Positions 57,601 to 64,000 of a DNA stretch of 64,000 nt are shown one piece after another. How positions within the stretch are numbered: position 1 is the stretch's first letter; each line of letters opens with the position of its first letter. The position numbers and the translations under genes are program-made. Under the pieces are notes generated by a model. It worked only from the letters and a program-made list of their open reading frames with translations. It was not told where the DNA came from and ran no database searches. The stretch comes from Fragum whitleyi (lineage: Eukaryota; Mollusca; Bivalvia; Cardiida; Cardiidae), in NCBI GenBank assembly GCA_948146395.1, contig OX411557.1, positions 36,124,077 to 36,188,076 on the forward strand, given 5' to 3'.

Positions 57601-60600
57601 CAAATTTGTCCGATGTCAAATAAATCTTGCAATTTTTTTTCATGAGTGAAATTGTTAAAAAAAAATGATTAAACTCAAAATGTGGGCCTGGCTTATATTC
57701 TCTTTAAAATCTTTAAAATTATTCTCCTTCCCACTCAACTAAGCCAATTTCAATGAAACTTGGCATGAATATTAAGTGCATCTCAATTAAATATGACCCG
57801 AGTTTTTGATGGGTCCATTAATGTGGGCGTAGCAGGGCGGGACGTATTTTCACTTTAAAATCGTTTTAAATCTCCCCCGAATCAATATTACTAAAGTCAT
57901 TTTATCTTTGTATGAATGATCCGTTACATAAATTGTTCTTAAAAATATGTTAAGAATGGTCTACTTATTGCGCTTACCTTTAGGTTGGTAAGAAGATAAG
58001 TAAAGGGTTTGCAGCTTAAAAGTAATTAAGGGTTTTGGTGCAATGTGGGCCACACCCTGAAAAAAAATCAAAATAGTTATTAAAAGACTTCCTGGTGTTG
58101 TTTTTAGTCAAAGTAAGGTCTTGAAAAGACAGTCTTGAGATGTTGAAGCCAGTCGATCGATACACTCCCCATTTGGCCTCCTGTTTAGTAGCGGAATTCG
58201 GCTAGACTTTGTACTTCACTTCCAAATAGAATGTTCGTTTCGGAGATGTTTTAAAAAATATTTCGGGAAATAGGTCACGCATAATGAAATAAGCCTAGCG
58301 AAAATGTCTGATGACTTAAGCTATGACGTAGCTGTCATGGCTGTTGAGAAAAGAGAGCTTCAATAGCAATTCGAATTTTGAGATGACGTGTGCTGCAGAC
58401 TAAAAAGAATGATTTTTTTCTCACAAAAAACTTGAGATCACAAATCCAAATTCTTCATAAATAATTCGTGAAAACGAGAAAAGACTAGCATGTTGTCCCG
58501 TGGTCGATAAATGTAGCAAATGGAATGAGGCGACACCTGGTTACCGAGGATGCCAAGATTCTTTTTGTTAAATTAGAAATAGTTTATTGTACTTGTAGTT
58601 GTGGAATATCGCCGTAGTTGTGATGCGCCCTCCATGTTTCTTAAACTCAATATACTGTTTATATTATTAACATTGCAATAGTGGATTTTTGCCGTATTGT
58701 TCTAAACTGTCCATGTTTTCTATTATTCTATCAATTAATTTTCTTTGTTGTATTGGAATATGACTGCATTTGTACTGCGCCCTCCTTGAAGTTAAAATGC
58801 AATTCATGTAGATCACAGTATCACAGTATAGAGAAGTGTAATGTACTGGGACAAACTTACAAACTATGTACACTTATAGGCCACCTAGTCATAATCATTA
58901 TTTATTTTATACTTTTATTTTTTTATTATTTCTTTTTTATAGTTTTTTAAAAAAGATTATAGAATTTATTTGTTAACCATAATTCATTTCTTGTACTATG
59001 TATAACTGTTTTCATTTAGTTGAATAAATTTTACCATGTGGAAAAGTGCAATGTATAAAAAGAACCGTTTCTCCACTAATTCTAAGTTTGGGTTATTTTC
59101 CTTAGTTTGTTGTTTTAACCCTTTCGTTTTTTTTTCAGAACATTTATCCTATACACTTAGTACTAGCAACTTCAAACTTTATTTTCTATAAATCACAGTA
59201 TAGGGAAATGTAATGTACTAGAACCTTTACTCTATCACGGCAATAGAGTTATTTCTCTTTGTTGAGTTGACCTTACACTAATGCTATAAGCATTTGTCCA
59301 AAACGATCGATGCTTCCAACTGCAAACTTTGAACCCTTGTAGATTACAGTGTCGAGAAAAGTCATGTACAGGAACACTTACTATGCCAGGCCTCATTTGA
59401 ATTTTTACCCTTTATTGTTTTTAATCTTGAATATTTGTCAAGTCATACATGTATCTCTCAGACATTATATACTACACAATTCAAGTGTGCCACACTGAAA
59501 GTTCAAATTTGGAGAAGTGTAATGTACAGGGATCATTACTCTGTTACACCTTCTTTTAGTATTTGCCCTTTGGAATTCTTAATTTACATCATCAACATTT
59601 AAAAAACCATGATAAGTGGATGTGTCTGGAACATCATTACGTTCGACAATTCAATTTGAGCTTTCTTAGCTTTTGCACTTTCTCGCGACCTCTATTTGAC
59701 CACCCAATTTAAAATATTATATTTAATCTTTAGAGGGGCTGCAGTCATTCATTGCAATATGCCATACACTTGTTTACTTTGCAGTAGTGCAATGTCGCCA
59801 TATTTTTAGTTAGCTCCCAAATTTCGAAAGCTCTTTCGACGGAATTCATTTACTTTCAGAAGTGGTCAATGGCCGCATTTTTACCCCAATCGCATAGTGT
59901 AAAAATTTCAGTTTACTAAATTTATTTACTTTGCAGTATTGAAATAAGGCTGCATTCCAAGTTCCGCAAATAATTCTGAACTTGTTACGTTTGGAAAAGA
60001 ATGATAATGACATTAATAAGTATTTCATCTTATGTTTATTCTGAAATTAAATGATAGTAATAAAAGGAATACATCTAACTTAATTTTTTCAGGATGAATG
60101 CAGGCCCATATATTGCTCGTTGCCGTTCAATGTAGACGCTGTAGCATCAACATGTAGGTTATTTCACCAGTTTATAGAAAATGGAAAGTTCGTTCATTCC
60201 TACAAACTCGTATTTCAACAGTTGACACCCATACGGAATGCCCAAGCTATCGTAGAAATCATTTATGCTCGAATTAGAGAGGCTGATGATATAGATAACT
60301 GTGGCATCGGTGTATTCTACCAATCCGAAACAAAAGAATCTGACATAACCTATTTGATTAGTTCTTCATCTTCGAATTTTAATATCTCAGGCATATATAT
60401 CAATGTTTATTCTTATGTAGAAAGTGCTAACCCAAAGGATCTGTTTGAACTTTATGATCATATTATCCGAGAATATCTAGGTTTCGAAGAATTTGCTTTT
60501 TTCGGTCCGGAAGCCTTTGATCCAGTGATGCTTAAGTTTTACGATGTAGAAACTTTAAACTGGATAAGACTAGAGTACGAGGAGAATTTCACTTCGAATT

Positions 60601-60980
60601 ATGACGATTCACGTTCTCATTATTTATTTCCAAATATTTATGATGGCACAATAATTGTTAGTCACGAGCGAAATGCAGATTATGACAATTGTAAGGCAAG
60701 TATTTATGAAGAAGATTTTTTGGATTGTGTTTCATTCTTATACAAAACAACAAGTAGATTTAGCAGATTACCACACGGTTTACTTACCAATTTCGAGGGA
60801 CGTGATCTTGTGTTTAATTTCACTGAATTTAAAACAGTGAATCGAACAACAGTGAGGATATGTACAGATTCAGTTATTGCAAAAACGTCTGTTCGAAGTG
60901 TAGCTTCGTACTTACATCTAAAACCTTTTAGATTGTTATTTTTCTTTCACATATTACTAATTTATCTAAGTTGTGAGTAG
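51653..60980 (+). CDS. Gene B: tandem paralogue of gene A, 635 aa
   Basis: Exons: 51653-52218, 53146-53397, 56278-56479 and 60093-60980, with intron phases 2, 2, 0 as in gene A and clean GT-AG borders. The start codon context CTACAATGG matches gene A, and an in-frame ATG at 51632 is the alternative. The N-terminus (hydrophobic about residues 10-27) reads as a signal peptide. The Cys cluster spans about 45-80, and the two CARCN motifs lie at 165-174 (YRNIYCARCN) and 274-283 (YKNFFCARCN). CNVTGRW is again in exon 2. From the first cluster Cys to the end of exon 1 I count 113 of 145 residues identical to gene A by eye. Exon 4 is more divergent but collinear, sharing SPFN/SIDAV-like starts, YEENF, YEEDF and TVRIC blocks. 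The last residues (RLLFFFHILLIYLSCE) are strongly hydrophobic and fit a GPI-anchor signal or a short membrane tail. Introns 2 and 3 are much longer than in gene A because of repeats. Confidence 0.85.
52289..52527. mobile_element. GAGCCTGTGCG palindromic MITE, intron 1 of gene B
   Basis: Diverged copy: TGAACCAGTGCGTGATATTT at the left, AATGTCACGCACTGGCA at the right, core GCATCTGCACAG. Confidence 0.6.
52575..52836 (-). mobile_element. tRNA-headed SINE in intron 1 of gene B
   Basis: Minus strand, full length. The head at 52760-52836 has acceptor stem GCCGCCACC/GGTGGCGGC, A box TAGCGCAGTTGGTTAGG and B box GGTTCGATCCC. The anticodon arm pairs GACTTCC with GGAAGTC. The body is that of the 50.1-kb SINE. 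Confidence 0.8.
53965..56254 (+). mobile_element. Tandem-core element filling intron 2 of gene B
   Basis: Left end TTTTTAGCTCTACTGACCG, then diverged core units with AACTTCATTTGATTGTC-like and GGAAAAGGGGCC-like motifs. Right end is GTCAGTAGAGC at 56226-56236 followed by a GGCCTCGGGCCC hairpin. It explains most of the extra length of this intron (2.88 kb versus 1.50 kb in gene A). It ends about 24 nt before exon 3. Confidence 0.6.
56765..56870. mobile_element. GAGCCTGTGCG palindromic MITE, partial, intron 3 of gene B
   Basis: The core CTGTGCAGATGCACAGAC and the right end TCACGCGCAGGCTCA are present. The left end is missing. Confidence 0.6.
57045..58185 (+). mobile_element. Tandem-core element in intron 3 of gene B
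   Basis: Left end AGCTCCACTGGCCGAAG, then GCGTGCGTAAGTCCGTC, then core units (GGCAGGGCGGGGCTTATTTT repeated). Right end GCCAGTCGATCGATACA and ATTTGGCCTCCTG. Confidence 0.6.
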
Positions 60981-61119
60981 ATGTTCTATTTGACCAGACC
61001 TTGTAAAATAGCTTAATATTGCAACATAAGATTATTATAATGTGTTTGAATGTTATGTATCTTGGTGTAGTTTTTTCAATAACAATGTTTAAATTTTTCC
61101 TGGAAACTTTTGTATGTTA

Positions 61120-62050
61120 ATACCTTAGAATCCATATTTTTTATCCACGTTTTTATATCGGATTGTCTTCAAACTTGGTCGGAACGATTATACCAACACA
61201 GGGAATATTCCATAAGGAAAAAAGTCAGACTAATCTGGCGTCTAGGAAAAAAGGGACCTTATGAACGTTTACAAGCTAGAGTCCATGGTTTTCAATCGAT
61301 AGTCTTCAAACTTGATCGGAATGATTTAAACATCGCAAGGATATCGCCTATCGAAACTGGGTCCTTTCTTCGAGCTCACGGGAATTTGGGCCTCATGTAA
61401 ATTTAATTACAAAAGGAAACTTAATTACGCTAGAGACCACAGTTTACATCAGATTGCCTACAAACATGGAATGATAGAAACAAGTGTTCGAAAATTGTTC
61501 AAGCGCTATGGGGAAAGGGACGTAATTGAAATTTAATATATAAAAATCCTGAATATTTTTCCTTATTTAGGCACCAGAAGTACATGAATTTTCACAAAGT
61601 GTTTTCCATCATATGAGTATTTGCAATATGATGCAGTCTGGTGATTTTACACTGTACCATGGTAAATTCTTAATGAAATTGCATTTTTAAGAAAACTTTA
61701 ATTTTAAGGCCGTTTGGTGATATCACGCCTAATAATGAAAAAAAAGCCTTGCGATTTATATTAATGTTAGCACAGCTACTTCTTTTATTCATATATTTTC
61801 ATGAAACCTTATCAGAATGTTTCTCTTTGGCATTGCACATGGGCACTTCTTCGATTGAGTGATATGCCGCCTCAAGGTAGAAGAGGCCTAACTGTAAACT
61901 TCTTTGTTAACAGTACTCCTCCATTGTTTATGGACAAAACGTTCACAGAATGGCCCCTTCATATGACAACATGCATGTTGACGGGCCTGGGTGATTTTTT
62001 CCGCTTAATGTATAAAGGGTCATCAATGTGAATTTACTTGTTATCACAAA
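61120..62050 (+). repeat. Diverged tandem-core units downstream of gene B
   Basis: Repeated units with TCTTCAAACTTGATCGGAAT-like, GGGAAAAGGGGCC-like and CTCCTTTATTCATATATT-like segments, of the kind found inside 53965-56254. Open frames here are incidental. Confidence 0.5.
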
Positions 62051-62559
62051 TTAAGCTTCATTCATGCACGAAAGTTCATGAAACGTTCACAGAATGTTCT
62101 ACAAAATGTGAACAAAGCATACTTATCCGATTCCATTCTTGTGATTTGAGGGATCCAACATGGTAAAAGAAACTTTCGTCGCATTTTTTTTAAAGAAGAA
62201 GAGTAGTTTGGTACATGTATATCAGACAGAGGATATCCTTCTGATATCAGATAAGCTGTTTATACGTTTAACCTAAATTCATATTAAATCAGCATGGGAA
62301 AAAACACCACCACCACCACCACCAACAACAACAAAAACAACGTTTGTCTCAGAAAGCCTTGACAAACTCAGTAAGCAGTTCCTTGCATATTTATTGTTAT
62401 ACATTGTTTATCACTATCAGGTCATAGTCTTTTCATGTAGTCACTATATTGATTGAAGCGAATGTGTCGAATGAGATTTGAAATGTATTTGCCCGTAGGA
62501 TAGATAATAATTCAGTGTTAAAAATATGACCTACGTCGCCGGGGTGAAAAAACCCGTTG

Positions 62560-62940
62560 GATATCTTTGTTATTACACAAGTGTTATTACACTAGTGGAA
62601 TAAATATACAAATGAACTAAGAGCAAATAACAATGCTATTTTGTAACCGCTAAAATGACGTCATAATACATGTACATACATCAAATGGTTACATTAGTTT
62701 TAAACGGCGTTATAAGTTATGCGTCAATTTGATATCTTGAATTCAAGAATTTTGACGATTTATCGCAAAAATTCGGTTCATATTATAAATAGTATATAGA
62801 ATATTTGCTCATAAAATACAGAATTTATTAAACTCGCCATACAAAAAAAGATAAAACGCGACACAGCATCGCTTTTATCTGTAGATGACTCGTATTATAA
62901 ATTCGGATTTCATTGACCACTCATTCAATATCCTTTATTA
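62560..62940. repeat. Second copy of the dispersed repeat at 49.6-50.1 kb
   Basis: Collinear but diverged, with a single copy of the internal unit. Ends in CATTGACCACTCATTCAATA. Confidence 0.6.
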
Positions 62941-63430
62941 GTTTGCTATGTTCTTAACCTTGCCTTCAATGTGTTCCAGACAATTTGAAACTAACATTCA
63001 CTGGTTTAGGCTGTAATATACGGATCCAAGCGAGAGGAACGGAAACTCTTGTATTAAATTCTTTCTTATTGTTCTAAGCGAGGGACATAGACAAAAAATA
63101 CAAAAAAACCCCACACAAATCGTTTTTTTTCTTCAATAATCTTATTTTTCGGTTTAAGCTTGTTGAATCTTTCATTTCCTGAAAACAAGAACTATATTAT
63201 CGCTGAACCAGAAAAAAACGACTATCCCTTTTTATTGTTTGCTTAGGAGACTTTCCAAAATTCTCTGTGTATCCTTCTATAAATTTATCGTTTCATGATC
63301 ACTCGCTTACCTCGTTTTTTTTTTTTTTATATTTTTGAAAATGACTCATTCAAAAGAGTACGTGCTCTTGATAGAGTTTCATTTTTTAAACATAACCCTC
63401 CTAGGCATATTGTGCCCATTTGGAGTTTTT

Positions 63431-63500
63431 TAACCATTTATCCCTACATAGTTAACCATTTATCCCTACATAGTTAACCATTTATCCCTACATAGTTAAT
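63431..63500. repeat. Tandem 22-mer, three copies
   Basis: Unit TAACCATTTATCCCTACATA plus GT at 63431, 63453 and 63475. Confidence 0.9.
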
Positions 63501-63529
63501 CATGCTTTCAATAGCGAACTACTTTAGGG

Positions 63530-63636
63530 TTAATTCACGTTTTTGAGGGCGTTAAGATTTGCAGGGACCCGAAAAATGGTTAAACGCCCTCGTGCTTTGC
63601 ACTGCAAATGTTTACGCCCGAAAAAGCGTGAATTGC
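63530..63636. mobile_element. TTCACGTTTTT-family palindromic MITE, copy 3
   Basis: Starts TTAATTCACGTTTTTGAGGG, ends CGCCCGAAAAAGCGTGAATT. It has a shorter centre (CTCGTGCTTTGCACTGC) than the other copies. Confidence 0.7.
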
Positions 63637-63649
63637 CGCCATTATTGCA

Positions 63650-63772
63650 TAATTAGATTTACGATTATCTACCTTTGTCGAGATTCAAGTGTCGGGAAGA
63701 ATATGTATCGCCTATGGGATCGAACCAATAACGTATAATCTAGAGTATGATCTGTGCCATGGCGGCGACATA
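63650..63772 (-). mobile_element. Degenerate SINE head and body fragment
   Basis: TTAGATTTACGATTATCTAC, GGGATCGAACCAA and TGCCATGGCGGCGAC match 52.7-52.84 kb with many changes. Confidence 0.55.
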
Positions 63773-64000
63773 AGATAGCATTGCCTTGTTGAGATATCTA
63801 TCCATCTGTCAAGTTTCACGATTCTAGCTTACGTGCGTTTTTAGATAAACTCAGGACGAAAAAATGTCTACGGACGGACGGATCGACCGACTTACTGACC
63901 CACTCTTCTTCGAAAGGGGGGCGCATAATTATATTTTAAAGGGTGGTAGACCATACAAACGGGCAACCGCGTGTCTATCATGTATCTATTTTTATTGCCA

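Larger units (their letters stand above)
56480..60092 (+). repeat. Degenerate satellite arrays in intron 3 of gene B
   Basis: Two diverged tandem families fill this intron, interrupted by the elements at 56765 and 57045. Family 1 repeats TTTGCAGTAGTGNAATRTCGCC and GCGCCCTCCATGTTTCT (near 56530, 56650, 56960, 58600, 58675, 58750, 59780, 59860, 59935). Family 2 repeats ATCACAGTATAGRGAARTGT then AATGTACTGG (near 58815, 59030, 59190, 59340, 59500, 59610). Gene A intron 3 lacks both. Confidence 0.6.
61000..63420. other. Gene-free 3' flank of gene B
   Basis: Only tandem-core units (61120-62050), an ACC/AAC-rich stretch near 62308-62340 and the dispersed repeat at 62560-62940 are recognisable. Confidence 0.5.

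Noticed and set aside
61110..62031. Two open frames downstream of gene B as a further exon or gene
   Set aside because: They lie in diverged tandem-core repeat units and end without splice or domain evidence.

Overview
The window looks like AT-rich genomic DNA from a marine invertebrate, most likely a bivalve mollusc. The evidence is spliced genes with long introns, no operons, and a dense population of small palindromic transposons and tRNA-headed SINEs. There are also tandem-core repeats whose ends (AGCTC...CTGGCC at one side, a GGCC...GGCC hairpin plus CTCTTG at the other) are of the kind common in bivalve genomes. I cannot name the species.

Three host genes can be supported exon by exon. 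(1) A minus-strand gene (11487-19632) has three exons, all joined in phase 1. It encodes a 111-residue secreted protein with 12 cysteines. (2) and (3) A tandem plus-strand pair, gene A (36870-42470, 632 aa) and gene B (51653-60980, 635 aa), have the same four-exon structure and the same intron phases. Each encodes a signal peptide, a somatomedin-B-like cysteine cluster, two copies of a YRNI(F/Y)CARCN motif and a long C-terminal domain that ends in a short hydrophobic tail. They resemble the extracellular half of lophotrochozoan adhesion-GPCR-like proteins, but no seven-helix region follows. They may therefore be secreted or GPI-anchored ectodomain proteins.

Layout: 1-11.4 kb holds only repeats, including a 767-bp near-perfect foldback nested in another small element. 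11.4-19.7 kb is the small secreted gene, with introns full of nested elements. About 19.16-28.31 kb and 28.61-36.20 kb are two copies of a tandem segmental duplication. Each begins with the promoter and signal-peptide exon of the small gene. Copy 1 later received a 4.72-kb LINE (22761-27480), which is absent from copy 2. The junction of the two copies coincides with a 200-N assembly gap next to a GA microsatellite. 36.8-42.5 kb is gene A. 42.5-51.6 kb is a transposon-rich spacer. It contains a 4.4-kb element with inverted ends and a regularly spaced array of a GTAACRTATNTTAC motif. 51.6-61 kb is gene B, and 61-64 kb is repeats.

The parts most worth following up are the ectodomain-only gene pair, the 12-Cys gene with its orphan duplicated signal-peptide exon, the motif-array element, and the covarying ends of the tandem-core (pearl/Helentron-like) repeats. 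All gene models come from reading splice sites, phases and paralogue conservation by eye. No database search was possible.
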